Positions 42,097-50,977 of a DNA stretch of 64,000 nt are shown piece by piece. Within the stretch, counting starts at the first letter, position 1, and each line of letters starts with the position of its first letter. A program made the position numbers and the translations under genes. The stretch is from Flavobacterium sp. MC2016-06 (lineage in GTDB: Bacteria; Bacteroidota; Bacteroidia; Flavobacteriales; Flavobacteriaceae), in assembly GCF_009711165.2 (NCBI RefSeq), contig NZ_WMID02000032.1, positions 3,296-67,295 on the forward strand. The letters are read 5' to 3'. The notes beneath the pieces are model-generated. The model was not told the DNA's origin and did not search any database. It saw only the letters and a list, made by a program, of their open reading frames with translations.

Positions 42097-42242
42097 GCGA
42101 TTTTTTGCTTTAGTTTATCACAATTGTTAAATTCTCATGTTTTTTTAAAGATAGCAGAAAAAATGATAAATGCTGCTGGGCTCAATGAAGTAAGAATTGC
42201 ATTTTTAAGATTTGTTAGGCTGATTTTGTAGTATATTTAAAT

Positions 42243-42269
42243 AAAAAAGCCCTGATAAACAGGACTTTT
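42243..42269 (-). terminator. weak terminator of the acidic protein gene
   Basis: Arms AAAAAAGCCCTG (42243-42254) and CAGGACTTTT (42260-42269), one mismatch, 31 bp past the stop on the minus strand. Confidence 0.5.
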
Positions 42270-42299
42270 GAATACAATTTTTTTAAGAATAAAACAGCT

Positions 42300-42596
42300 T
42301 TAGTTATCACTTTCGCTGTAATAGTTGTTTTCTTCATCTTCAGAACCTATTTCTTCTTGTTGGTCATCGAGTTCAGAACCAGGAACATCTAAATTGTCTC
42401 CTAGTTTATCTTTATGGTCAATATTAAAAGTGTTTTCATTCCATTCTCCTTCTTTTTGATCAATAGTTTTTTTGTTATCGATATTTTCAGGATTTATATT
42501 TTTTAGTTTTTGTTCCTTATTATAAATGTCATCTTTGGCAGGATAATCTAATTCGTTTAGATTTTTTTCGATTTCTTTTTCTTCAGAATTTTTCAT
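42300..42596 (-). CDS. hypothetical acidic disordered protein
   Basis: 98 residues rich in Glu, Asp, Asn and Lys (MKNSEEKEIEKNLNELDYPAKDDIYNKEQKLKNI...). The C-terminal half is almost wholly acidic (DDQQEEIGSEDEENNYY). There is no hydrophobic segment and no signal. Function unknown; a stress or scaffold protein is possible. It is isolated between the transketolase promoter and tgt. Confidence 0.65.
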   Translation of the reverse strand: MKNSEEKEIEKNLNELDYPAKDDIYNKEQKLKNINPENIDNKKTIDQKEGEWNENTFNIDHKDKLGDNLDVPGSELDDQQEEIGSEDEENNYYSESDN

Positions 42597-42852
42597 GATT
42601 TATAATTTTAAGAATCTTTATAGTAAAATTATAAAGTTCCTATTCTTAAAGTATTACAATTTAATGTAAAAATGTTCTAGTATTCACATATTCAATTAAA
42701 TCTCAAATCGACACTTCAAATTTATTTTTTTTGAAATTCTAAATTACAACCAAAAATCCAAATTTTCATTGCTTGAGCTTTCAAATGAATTAGAATCATT
42801 ACCAAATTTTCTAATTGACTAATTATCTAATTAAATTTTCCTCAAATTAGCC

Positions 42853-42860
42853 TATCTTTG
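42853..42860 (+). promoter_or_regulatory. promoter -7 element of tgt
   Basis: TATCTTTG, matching TAnnTTTG, ends 19 bp before the tgt start. The -33 TTG is not evident at the expected distance. Confidence 0.45.
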
Positions 42861-42879
42861 CCGACTGAAAAACGCGTTT

Positions 42880-44010
42880 ATGAAGTTTGATTTATTACAA
42901 AAAGATCCGCAGTCTAAAGCAAGAGCGGGAAGTATTGCTACAGATCATGGAGTTATAGAAACTCCTATTTTTATGCCAGTTGGTACCGTTGCATCTGTAA
43001 AAGGTGTACACCAAAGAGAGCTTAAAAACGATATTAACCCAGATATTATTCTAGGAAACACTTACCATTTATATTTACGTCCGCAGACTGAAATTCTTGA
43101 AAAAGCAGGTGGATTGCATAAATTTATGAACTGGGATCGTAATATTTTGACTGATTCTGGTGGATATCAAGTATATTCTCTTTCTAATAACAGAAAAATT
43201 AAGGAAGAAGGAGTAAAGTTTAAATCGCATATTGATGGTTCGTATCATTTTTTTACGCCAGAAAATGTAATGGAAATTCAACGTACAATTGGGGCCGATA
43301 TTATTATGGCTTTTGATGAATGTACGCCTTATCCTTGCGATTATAGATACGCACAACGTTCAATGCACATGACGCACCGCTGGTTAGATCGTTGTATCAA
43401 TCATTTAGATAAAGTTCCTTTTAAATATGGATATGAGCAAACATTTTTCCCGATTGTTCAAGGAAGTACTTATAAAGATTTGCGTCAGCAGTCTGCCGAA
43501 TATATTGCAAATGCAGGGCAGCAAGGAAATGCTATTGGCGGATTATCAGTAGGAGAACCAGCTGAAGAAATGTATGCAATGACAGAAGTTGTCTGCGAAA
43601 TTTTACCAGAAGATAAACCTCGTTATTTAATGGGAGTAGGAACTCCAATTAATATCTTAGAGAATATTGCATTAGGAATTGATATGTTTGATTGTGTTAT
43701 GCCAACGCGTAATGCGAGAAACGGAATGTTGTTTACAGCAAACGGAACTATCAATATTAAAAATAAAAAATGGGAAGCTGATTTTTCTCCAATCGACGAA
43801 ATGGGCATTACATTTGTTGATACAGAATATACAAAAGCTTACTTACGCCATTTGTTTGCTGCTAATGAATATTTAGGAAAACAAATTGCTACAATACACA
43901 ACCTTGGTTTCTACATGTGGTTGGTTCGTGAAGCTAGAAAACATATCTTAGCAGGCGATTTTAGACCATGGAAAGAAATGATGGTTAAAAATATGAGTCA
44001 AAGACTATAA
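42880..44010 (+). CDS. tgt: queuine tRNA-ribosyltransferase (TGT)
   Basis: 376 residues. Substrate residues 'ILTDSGGYQVYSL' and 'MAFDECTPYP', and the nucleophile D271 in 'MFDCVMPTRNARNG', are intact. The zinc ligands of E. coli TGT (C302, C304, C307 in the string CDCYTC) align with G309, T311 and D314, so three of four ligands are absent; only H340 (TIHNL) remains. It exchanges guanine-34 for preQ1 in tRNA-Asp, Asn, His and Tyr. The lptF/G-type permease gene follows. Confidence 0.93.
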   Translation: MKFDLLQKDPQSKARAGSIATDHGVIETPIFMPVGTVASVKGVHQRELKNDINPDIILGNTYHLYLRPQTEILEKAGGLHKFMNWDRNILTDSGGYQVYSLSNNRKIKEEGVKFKSHIDGSYHFFTPENVMEIQRTIGADIIMAFDECTPYPCDYRYAQRSMHMTHRWLDRCINHLDKVPFKYGYEQTFFPIVQGSTYKDLRQQSAEYIANAGQQGNAIGGLSVGEPAEEMYAMTEVVCEILPEDKPRYLMGVGTPINILENIALGIDMFDCVMPTRNARNGMLFTANGTINIKNKKWEADFSPIDEMGITFVDTEYTKAYLRHLFAANEYLGKQIATIHNLGFYMWLVREARKHILAGDFRPWKEMMVKNMSQRL

Positions 44011-44017
44011 AAAGAGT

Positions 44018-44107
44018 TTCAAGTTTTTTTAGTTTCAAGTTTCAAGTTGCTTAAGAGCAGCCTGAAACTTGAAACTTGAAACAAAAAGAAACTTTAAAAC
44101 TTGAAAC
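44018..44107. repeat. (T)TTCAAGT/ACTTGAA(A) inverted repeat tract
   Basis: Repeats of GTTTCAAG on the left (44018-44050) are answered by CTTGAAAC on the right (44060-44107), forming a long imperfect hairpin between tgt and the permease gene. A related tract is at 22085-22110. Confidence 0.6.
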
Positions 44108-44119
44108 TAAAGATATTAT

Positions 44120-45208
44120 ATGCTGACGATAATAGATAAGTATATTTTAAAACGATATTTGGCCACTTTTTCGGTTATGATTCTTTTATTTATTCCGATA
44201 GGAATTGTAATTGACGTTTCTGAGAAGGTGAATAAAATGCTGGAAAACAAGATTCCATTTCTGGATATTGCGATCTACTATTACAATTTTACAATATATT
44301 TTGCAAACTCATTGTTTCCGATATTTTTGTTTTTATCAGTAATTTGGTTCACCTCAAAACTGGCAAACAATACAGAAATTATTGCTGTTTTAAGTTCAGG
44401 AATTTCCTTTAGCAGATTTTTAAGGCCCTACATTATTGGGGCTAGTATTGTTTCGGTCTTTGTATTGTTAATGGGATTTTTTATTGTTCCTGCAGCCAGT
44501 GAAGGTTTCAATAACTTTAGGTATACTTATCTTAAAGGGAATGGAAAAGTTGAAATGCGAGGCGAGAACACCAATGTTTACAGACAGATTAATGATAATG
44601 ATTTTATCTTTGTAAACAGCTTTAATGAAGAATCTAAAACCGCGTTTAATTTTACATTAGAGCATTTTGAAAAAGAAAAGCTAACATACAAAATTACTGC
44701 AAGCCGTATAAAATGGGATCCGAAAGCTAAAACATACATCTTGTATGATTATACAAAAAGAACGCTTGGAGAACTAAACGATGCAATTGAAAAAAATCCG
44801 GAGAAAAAAGTTAAGTTTAAGTTTGAATTATCAGATTTAACACCTGTTGTTTATATTGCAGAAACGCTTTCTTTAGGAAAACTTATTGATTTTATTGATA
44901 AAGAAAGAAAGAGAGGATCTGGAAATATAAATACCTATTTAGTAGTTCTTTATAAAAAGTATAGTTTGCCAGTTTCTGCTTTTATTTTAACTATTATTGC
45001 CGTTGCAGTTTCATCTATGAAACGACGCGGTGGTATGGGGACAAATCTAGCTATTGGAATTGCAATTGCTTTTTCATTTGTCTTTTTTGATAAAATATTT
45101 GGTACGCTTGCCGAAAAATCTACTTTCTCACCTTTATTAGCTGTCTGGTTCCCAAATATTGTTTTTGGAATCTTAGCAGTTTACTTATTACGTAATGCGA
45201 AACGATAA
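44120..45208 (+). CDS. LptF/LptG-family permease
   Basis: 362 residues with three N-terminal membrane helices (about 13-36, 57-80, 100-122), a periplasmic beta-jellyroll domain (about 130-265) and three C-terminal helices (about 276-296, 303-321, 333-357). 'LANNTEIIAVLSSGISFSRFLRPYIIGA' is the coupling region of the LPS transport permease. It works with LptB to pull LPS out of the inner membrane. The next gene overlaps its end by 14 bp. Confidence 0.9.
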   Translation: MLTIIDKYILKRYLATFSVMILLFIPIGIVIDVSEKVNKMLENKIPFLDIAIYYYNFTIYFANSLFPIFLFLSVIWFTSKLANNTEIIAVLSSGISFSRFLRPYIIGASIVSVFVLLMGFFIVPAASEGFNNFRYTYLKGNGKVEMRGENTNVYRQINDNDFIFVNSFNEESKTAFNFTLEHFEKEKLTYKITASRIKWDPKAKTYILYDYTKRTLGELNDAIEKNPEKKVKFKFELSDLTPVVYIAETLSLGKLIDFIDKERKRGSGNINTYLVVLYKKYSLPVSAFILTIIAVAVSSMKRRGGMGTNLAIGIAIAFSFVFFDKIFGTLAEKSTFSPLLAVWFPNIVFGILAVYLLRNAKR

Positions 45209-46082
45209 TTTAAAAAGTTATTTAAATCTTCATTTAATTGTTTTTATCTGGGGATTTACTGCCATTTTAGGCGCTTTAATAACCATTGATGCCGAAAATT
45301 TGGTTTGGTACAGAATGCTGTTTGCTGGAATTTTTCTAGGTGGTTTTATTGCCTTCAAAAAACAGTCTTTTCAGGTTCCTGTAAAAGAATTATTTAAACT
45401 AATATTTGTTGGTTTACTAATTGCTTTACATTGGATTTTCTTTTTTAAAGCCATACACATTTCCAATGTTTCTATAACACTTTCGATATTTTCTCTTGGG
45501 GCATTTTTTGCTTCTTTATTAGAACCTATTTTTTATGGACGAAAAGTATTATGGTACGAAGTTTTATTCGGACTCGTAATTATTGGAGGACTAGCATTGA
45601 TTTTACAAGTAGAGATTAAATACCTGCAAGGCGTATATTTTGCATTAGCGTCTATTATTCTAGGTGTATTATTTACATTGATGAACGGAAAGTTAATTGC
45701 TGATCACGAGCCGTCTGTAATCACCTTTTATGAATTTGGTGCTGGTGTTTTCTTTATTTCTATTTATTTTTTATTTCAAGGAAAATTCAACGCAGATTTC
45801 TTTACGATGTCATTCAATAATTGGGTTTTGTTATTCATTTTAGCTTCAATTTGTACCGCTTATGCCTTTACAGCTTCGGTAAAAGTAATGCAGCGATTAA
45901 CACCCTATACCGTAATGTTAACCACTAATTTAGAGCCTGTTTACGGTATTGTACTAGCTTATTTTATTTTAGGAGGGAAAGAAAAAATGAGCACAGAATT
46001 TTATATTGGCGCCGTTATAATTGTAATTACAGTTATCTTAAATGGTGTTTTTAAGCATTATCAAAACAAGAAAGAAGTGTAA
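45195..46082 (+). CDS. EamA/DMT-family transporter
   Basis: 295 residues, ten hydrophobic helices in two halves of five, with the EamA pattern 'FIWGFTAILGALITIDAENLVWYRMLFAGIFLGGFI' in the first half and 'RLTPYTVMLTTNLEPVYGIVLAYFILGGKEKMS' in the second. It is a drug/metabolite-type exporter of unknown substrate. It overlaps the permease gene by 14 bp, so translation is coupled. Confidence 0.92.
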   Translation: MRNDNLKSYLNLHLIVFIWGFTAILGALITIDAENLVWYRMLFAGIFLGGFIAFKKQSFQVPVKELFKLIFVGLLIALHWIFFFKAIHISNVSITLSIFSLGAFFASLLEPIFYGRKVLWYEVLFGLVIIGGLALILQVEIKYLQGVYFALASIILGVLFTLMNGKLIADHEPSVITFYEFGAGVFFISIYFLFQGKFNADFFTMSFNNWVLLFILASICTAYAFTASVKVMQRLTPYTVMLTTNLEPVYGIVLAYFILGGKEKMSTEFYIGAVIIVITVILNGVFKHYQNKKEV

Positions 46083-46154
46083 TATTTTACTTATTTTAAA
46101 ATTACATTTTTATACTTTAAATAATAATTAATACTGCCAATGATATAATATTTT

Positions 46155-46162
46155 TATATTTG
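46155..46162 (+). promoter_or_regulatory. promoter -7 element of accA
   Basis: TATATTTG matches TAnnTTTG, 33 bp before the accA start codon. No clear TTG is at the expected distance. Confidence 0.4.
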
Positions 46163-46194
46163 CGGTTCGATTTACAAACAAAATTCAAAAATCC

Positions 46195-47148
46195 ATGGAA
46201 TATTTAGATTTTGAGCTTCCAATAAAAGAACTTGAAGAACAGTTAGAAAAGTGTGTTATAATTGGAAAAGAGTCTGATGTTGATGTAACCCCAACTTGTA
46301 AGGAAATCAACAAGAAACTTGTAGAAACTAAAAAAGAAATATACAAAAACCTTACGGCTTGGCAGCGAGTACAGCTTTCAAGACATCCAAATAGACCTTA
46401 TACCTTAGATTACATCAGAGCGATTTGTGGAGATACTTTTTTAGAGCTTCACGGAGACCGAGGATTTAAAGATGATAAAGCGATGGTGGGCGGACTAGGA
46501 AAAGTAAACGGACAATCGTTTATGATCGTAGGACAGCAAAAAGGTTTTAATACAAAAACACGTCAATACCGTAATTTTGGTATGGCAAATCCAGAAGGAT
46601 ACCGTAAAGCTTTGCGTTTGATGAAAATGGCAGAAAAATTCGGAATCCCAGTTTTAACTCTTGTAGATACTCCGGGTGCATATCCAGGTCTTGAAGCTGA
46701 AGAGCGCGGACAAGGAGAAGCAATTGCTAGAAACATTTTCGAAATGGTTCGTTTAAAAGTGCCAATCATTACTATTATTGTAGGAGAAGGTGCTTCAGGT
46801 GGAGCTTTAGGAATAGGTGTTGGTGATAAAGTATATATGTTAGAGAATACGTGGTATTCTGTAATTTCACCAGAATCATGTTCTTCAATTTTATGGAAAA
46901 GCTGGGAGTACAAAGAACGTGCTGCAGATGCTTTAAAATTGACTTCATCAGATATGAAAAGACAAAAATTAGTTGATGATGTAATTCCAGAACCACTAGG
47001 TGGCGCGCACTATGATCGCGAAACTACTTTTAAAACAGTAGCCGAATACATTACAAAAGGATATAACGAATTGAAAGATTTATCAACAGCCGACTTGATT
47101 GCCCAAAGAATGGACAAATACAGTAATATGGGTGAGTATAAGGAGTAA
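46195..47148 (+). CDS. accA: acetyl-CoA carboxylase carboxyltransferase subunit alpha
   Basis: 317 residues, the AccA length. N-terminal coiled helix then the crotonase-like carboxyltransferase domain: '[20 protein letters not shown]', '[62 protein letters not shown]', '[39 protein letters not shown]'. With AccD it transfers carboxyl from biotin to acetyl-CoA. AccD is not in this window. Confidence 0.97.
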   Translation: MEYLDFELPIKELEEQLEKCVIIGKESDVDVTPTCKEINKKLVETKKEIYKNLTAWQRVQLSRHPNRPYTLDYIRAICGDTFLELHGDRGFKDDKAMVGGLGKVNGQSFMIVGQQKGFNTKTRQYRNFGMANPEGYRKALRLMKMAEKFGIPVLTLVDTPGAYPGLEAEERGQGEAIARNIFEMVRLKVPIITIIVGEGASGGALGIGVGDKVYMLENTWYSVISPESCSSILWKSWEYKERAADALKLTSSDMKRQKLVDDVIPEPLGGAHYDRETTFKTVAEYITKGYNELKDLSTADLIAQRMDKYSNMGEYKE

Positions 47149-47165
47149 ATTCTTACAGATTATTT

Positions 47166-47197
47166 AAAAATCCGAAGCCTTATAGTTTCGGATTTTT
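47166..47197 (+). terminator. terminator of accA
   Basis: Arms AAAAATCCGAA (47166-47176) and TTCGGATTTTT (47187-47197) with a U-tract. Confidence 0.85.
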
Positions 47198-47267
47198 TTT
47201 TGGTTATCAACAAAATAAACTTATTTATAAACAATTAATAGTTATAACTCGATAGCATAGTTTTTTT

Positions 47268-47275
47268 TAATTTTG
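47268..47275 (+). promoter_or_regulatory. promoter -7 element of dnaB
   Basis: TAATTTTG matches TAnnTTTG and ends 13 bp before the dnaB start codon. Confidence 0.4.
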
Positions 47276-47288
47276 CTACTTTCGCTAT

Positions 47289-48833
47289 ATGGAAAATTTC
47301 AAAAATGTAAACCCAAAAAAGGTAGATAAAACCACTATTATTAATCTAGAAAAAGGAAAATTACCTCCACAAGTTCTTGATTTAGAAGAGGCTGTGCTTG
47401 GTGCGATGATGATTGATAAAAAAGGGGTTGATGACGTAATTGATATTTTACAACCAGATGCTTTTTATAAAGATGCACACAAACATATTTTTGAAGCCAT
47501 TATTCAGCTTTTTACCGAAACACAGCCAATTGACTTGCTTACAGTTTCAAGCCAGTTAAAAAAGAACGGAAAATTAGATTTAGCTGGAGGCGATTTTTAT
47601 TTGATCCAGCTTACACAAAAAATTGCTTCTTCTGCCCATATCGAATTTCACTCGCGTATTATTCTTCAAAAGTTTATTCAGCGAAGCCTAATTCGAATTT
47701 CATCGGAAATTATTGAAGCGTCGTACGATGAAACTACAGACGTTTTTGATTTATTAGATCAGGCCGAATCAAAATTATACGAAGTAACCCAGGGAAATAT
47801 CAAACGTAGTTCTGAAACCGCTCAGAGTTTAGTTTTACAAGCTAAAAAGAAAATTGAGGAAATTTCTAAAAAAGAAGGACTAAGTGGTGTTGAAACGGGT
47901 TTTACCAATTTAGATAAACTAACTTCTGGATGGCAGCCGAGTGATTTAATTATTATCGCTGCGAGACCTGCGATGGGAAAAACTGCCTTTGTACTTTCTA
48001 TGGCCAGAAATATTGCTATCCAATTTGGTCACGCAGTAGCATTGTTCTCTTTAGAGATGGCGTCTGTTCAGTTAATTACAAGGCTAATTTCGTCTGAAAC
48101 CGGATTATCATCAGAGAAATTACGTACTGGTAAATTAGAACCTCACGAATGGACGATGTTGAGTACAAAAGTGAAGGACTTAGAAAGAGCGCCTTTATTT
48201 ATTGATGATACACCGTCACTTTCTATTTTTGATTTAAGAGCAAAATGTCGTCGTTTGGCTTCGCAGCACGGTATTAAAATTATTATTGTCGATTATTTAC
48301 AGTTGATGACCGCAGGAGGAAATAGTAAAGGAGGAGGAAATCGTGAGCAGGAGATCTCAACAATTTCCCGAAACTTAAAAGCCTTGGCAAAAGAACTTAA
48401 TGTTCCGGTGATTGCACTTTCTCAGTTATCGCGTGCCGTTGAAACACGTGGATCGAGTAAAAGACCTTTACTTTCGGATCTTCGTGAATCTGGAGCAATT
48501 GAGCAGGATGCTGATATTGTATCGTTTTTATATCGTCCTGAATATTATAAAATTGACGAATGGGATGATGATGAAGCTTCGCCAACCGCTGGCCAGGCAG
48601 AAATTATGATCGCAAAACACCGTAATGGTGGTATTGAAAACGTTCGTTTGAAATTTATCGGACACCTAGGAAAATTTGATAATCTGGATGATTTTTCTGG
48701 TAGTTATGATGATTTGCCTTCAAAAATGAATCATGATGATAATCCATTTATCACTAAAAATCTACCATCTGCCAATGAAGCTTTTGGTAGTAATTTGAAT
48801 GACGATGACGATGACAGCGATGTTCCGTTTTAA
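47289..48833 (+). CDS. dnaB: replicative DNA helicase DnaB
   Basis: 514 residues. N-terminal DnaB domain about 28-130, then the RecA-like helicase domain with Walker A at 225-233 (ARPAMGKTA), 'IIIVDYLQLM' (Walker B), and 'SQLSRAVETRGSSKRPLLSDLRESGAIEQDADIV'. A Gly/Asp-rich tail follows. No intein. It unwinds DNA at the fork. It stands alone with its own terminator; no oriC or dnaA signal is seen nearby. Confidence 0.97.
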   Translation: MENFKNVNPKKVDKTTIINLEKGKLPPQVLDLEEAVLGAMMIDKKGVDDVIDILQPDAFYKDAHKHIFEAIIQLFTETQPIDLLTVSSQLKKNGKLDLAGGDFYLIQLTQKIASSAHIEFHSRIILQKFIQRSLIRISSEIIEASYDETTDVFDLLDQAESKLYEVTQGNIKRSSETAQSLVLQAKKKIEEISKKEGLSGVETGFTNLDKLTSGWQPSDLIIIAARPAMGKTAFVLSMARNIAIQFGHAVALFSLEMASVQLITRLISSETGLSSEKLRTGKLEPHEWTMLSTKVKDLERAPLFIDDTPSLSIFDLRAKCRRLASQHGIKIIIVDYLQLMTAGGNSKGGGNREQEISTISRNLKALAKELNVPVIALSQLSRAVETRGSSKRPLLSDLRESGAIEQDADIVSFLYRPEYYKIDEWDDDEASPTAGQAEIMIAKHRNGGIENVRLKFIGHLGKFDNLDDFSGSYDDLPSKMNHDDNPFITKNLPSANEAFGSNLNDDDDDSDVPF

Positions 48834-48845
48834 ATAAAATAAAGA

Positions 48846-48867
48846 AGCCTTTTAAAGGCTTTTTTTT
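48846..48867 (+). terminator. terminator of dnaB
   Basis: Short stem AGCCTT (48846-48851) / AAGGCT (48855-48860) followed by seven T residues. Confidence 0.75.
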
Positions 48868-48969
48868 ATGCCTTTATGTTAAAATTTCTGATTAAATTTA
48901 TTAGCTTAGCAGAACGATTGCTCAAAACAATTGTTTATTAAATTGTAACCCAAAAAACAAATTTATAAC

Positions 48970-49356
48970 ATGGCAAACAACAAATTAAAAGAAGGCGACA
49001 CTAAAATTACTCTGGCAACTGCGCAGACTTGGGTAAATAATTGGAAAAACCCAAAAGAAGGAGAAGAACAAGGAAGAAAAAAAATTGATTCGTATCTAAT
49101 TCCTGTACAAAATTTAGCAATGGTTTTAGGTCAAGGTATTGATGCAGCTAGAGCTTATGTTGGAATTAATGAGAATGGACTACAAACCCTTATGATTGTT
49201 GGAACAAAATACAACAAAGAAACAGGGATTTATGTAGATATGATTCCTGGTTATGGTAATCCAGATGAGCTTGGCGGTGGAGATGCAGGAATATACGATT
49301 TTGCCGAGCCAAGTCCTCCTTCTACAGCTGATCCTAATAGCCCAATGAACGACTAA
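48970..49356 (+). CDS. hypothetical protein
   Basis: 128 residues, no signal peptide or membrane span. 'LKEGDTKITLATAQTWVNNWKNPKEGEEQGRKKIDSYLIPVQNLAMVLGQGIDAARAYVGINENGLQTLMIVGTKYN' looks like a compact domain, and the C-terminal 30 residues are Pro/Gly/Asp-rich. No family is recognised. It is 5 bp upstream of a membrane-protein gene, in a transcript that ends with a histidine kinase. Confidence 0.8.
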   Translation: MANNKLKEGDTKITLATAQTWVNNWKNPKEGEEQGRKKIDSYLIPVQNLAMVLGQGIDAARAYVGINENGLQTLMIVGTKYNKETGIYVDMIPGYGNPDELGGGDAGIYDFAEPSPPSTADPNSPMND

Positions 49357-49361
49357 AAGAG

Positions 49362-49997
49362 ATGCGTTTATTTTTGATAAACCTTGGGTATATGCTCTTG
49401 TTGCTTAATTTTATTTTATATGCTGTAGGTTTTTTAAAACACGGAAAAGCGTATAAGATTTTCACCATTTATCTATTAGTTTTAATTGGAGTTCAAGCAG
49501 CAGCAGCTATTCTTATGAGAATGAAAGTGAGCAATCTTTTTATGTCTCATTTGTATTTTATAGGGCAGTTTATATCCTTGAGTTTTTTTTATTTGGCACT
49601 AGTAAAAGATCAGTTTCAAAAAAAAGCAATCAAAATTGGTTTCGTATTAGTTTTAATAACCTTGATAACTCAGTATGTATTAAAACCCGAATTATTTTTT
49701 AAATTCAATTTATATGAAATTTTCATTACTTCATTTTTATTGATAATTTATGCAACATTTCATTTTTATAATATGTTGGATGAAAAAAAAGAATTCTATT
49801 TTATCAACATGGGGATTTTATTATACCTATTTGGAAGCACAATTTTATTTTTAGTTGGAAATTTAACTGTAAACTTTAGTAAAAAGTTTAATTTAATAAC
49901 ATGGATGCTCAATGCAGCTTTAATAGTTGTTTATCATTTGTTTATTTTGTACGAATGGAAAATCAGTTATTTTGAAAATAAAAAAAAGAAATTATAA
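49362..49997 (+). CDS. hypothetical six-helix membrane protein
   Basis: 211 residues, six to seven hydrophobic helices (about 5-22, 31-50, 62-80, 90-107, 113-133, 145-165, 175-195), short loops, Lys-rich C-terminus (YFENKKKKL). No recognised domain. It lies 5 bp after the preceding unknown gene and 75 bp before a sensor histidine kinase; a role in signal input to that kinase is possible but unproven. Confidence 0.78.
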   Translation: MRLFLINLGYMLLLLNFILYAVGFLKHGKAYKIFTIYLLVLIGVQAAAAILMRMKVSNLFMSHLYFIGQFISLSFFYLALVKDQFQKKAIKIGFVLVLITLITQYVLKPELFFKFNLYEIFITSFLLIIYATFHFYNMLDEKKEFYFINMGILLYLFGSTILFLVGNLTVNFSKKFNLITWMLNAALIVVYHLFILYEWKISYFENKKKKL

Positions 49998-50004
49998 ATT
50001 AAAA

Positions 50005-50041
50005 GACCTTTGGCATATCGTATGTTTGTCAAAGGTTTTTT
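50005..50041 (+). terminator. hairpin downstream of the membrane-protein gene
   Basis: Arms ACCTTTG (50005-50011) and CAAAGGT (50029-50035) then a T-run to 50041. It may end or attenuate transcription before the kinase gene. Confidence 0.55.
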
Positions 50042-50072
50042 TCTATCAGAATAAATTTAAGCGCAAAAAAAT

Positions 50073-50864
50073 ATGAGTTCCAAAATAATTCCAGAATCTG
50101 AAATAGTAGCAACGGCGATTTTCAGCTGTGTGTCTTTTATATTAATGGGGCTAGTTTTAGTTTTGTTTTTTTACTTCTCAAAAAAAAAAATTACTCAAAA
50201 AGAATTAGAGAAAAGAGATTTAGAAATTCAGTATCAAAAAGAGCAGCTTCATGCCATTATTGTTACGCAGGAAGATGAACGAAGACGAATTGCTCAAGAT
50301 TTGCATGATGATATTAGTTCAAAACTTAATATCGTTTCGCTAAACAGCCATTTACTTAATTCACCAAATCTTACAGAAGAAGAAACAAAAGAAATCACAG
50401 AAAATATAATTAGTCTAACCACAAAGGCATTAGAAAATTCTAGAAAAATCGCTCATAATTTATTACCGCCAGTTTTTGAAAAATTTGGACTTAATGCTGC
50501 AGTCGAAGAATTATGCGAAGAATTTGAAAGCAGTAAATTGGTAAAAACATATTATAAGAACGAAATTGATTTTGATGATAAGGAAATAGACCGTCATTTA
50601 CATGTTTTTAGAATTTTGCAAGAATTAATGAACAACTCCCTTCGTCACGGTAAGGCTGATGAAATTTGGATTGCTTTTAAGAATGAAAATGAAACTGCTA
50701 CTTGTAATTATAAAGATAATGGAGTAGGCTTTGATAGTAATGATCCTGATAATCAGAAAGGTCTTGGGATGAAAAATATTGACAGCCGAATTTCTTTTTT
50801 AAATGGAACAATTGATGTTGACTCTGAAATTGATAAAGGAATTGCAGTTGTTTTTACATTTTAA
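50073..50864 (+). CDS. sensor histidine kinase (HisKA_3 type)
   Basis: 263 residues. One N-terminal membrane helix (about 14-36), a coiled linker, phospho-accepting H78 in 'DERRRIAQDLHDDISSKLN', then the HATPase domain with N-box 'LQELMNNSLRHGKADEIW' and G-box 'DNGVGFDSNDPDNQKGLGMKNIDSRISFLNGTIDVDS'. The sensor part is minimal, so the signal likely comes from a partner protein. The cognate NarL-type regulator gene is 113 bp downstream. Confidence 0.93.
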   Translation: MSSKIIPESEIVATAIFSCVSFILMGLVLVLFFYFSKKKITQKELEKRDLEIQYQKEQLHAIIVTQEDERRRIAQDLHDDISSKLNIVSLNSHLLNSPNLTEEETKEITENIISLTTKALENSRKIAHNLLPPVFEKFGLNAAVEELCEEFESSKLVKTYYKNEIDFDDKEIDRHLHVFRILQELMNNSLRHGKADEIWIAFKNENETATCNYKDNGVGFDSNDPDNQKGLGMKNIDSRISFLNGTIDVDSEIDKGIAVVFTF

Positions 50865-50977
50865 GTTGAGATTCAGCTGACAATTTTATTTTTTAGTCAA
50901 TAAAATAAGGAACTTAAGCTTTTTTTGATGCATATTTTGTAATTTCGGCAGACAAACGACCAAAAACAAACTACATA

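Noticed and set aside
47289..48833. Replication origin next to dnaB
   Set aside because: No cluster of DnaA boxes, no dnaA or dnaN gene and no strong AT-rich unwinding tract beyond the ordinary composition was seen.
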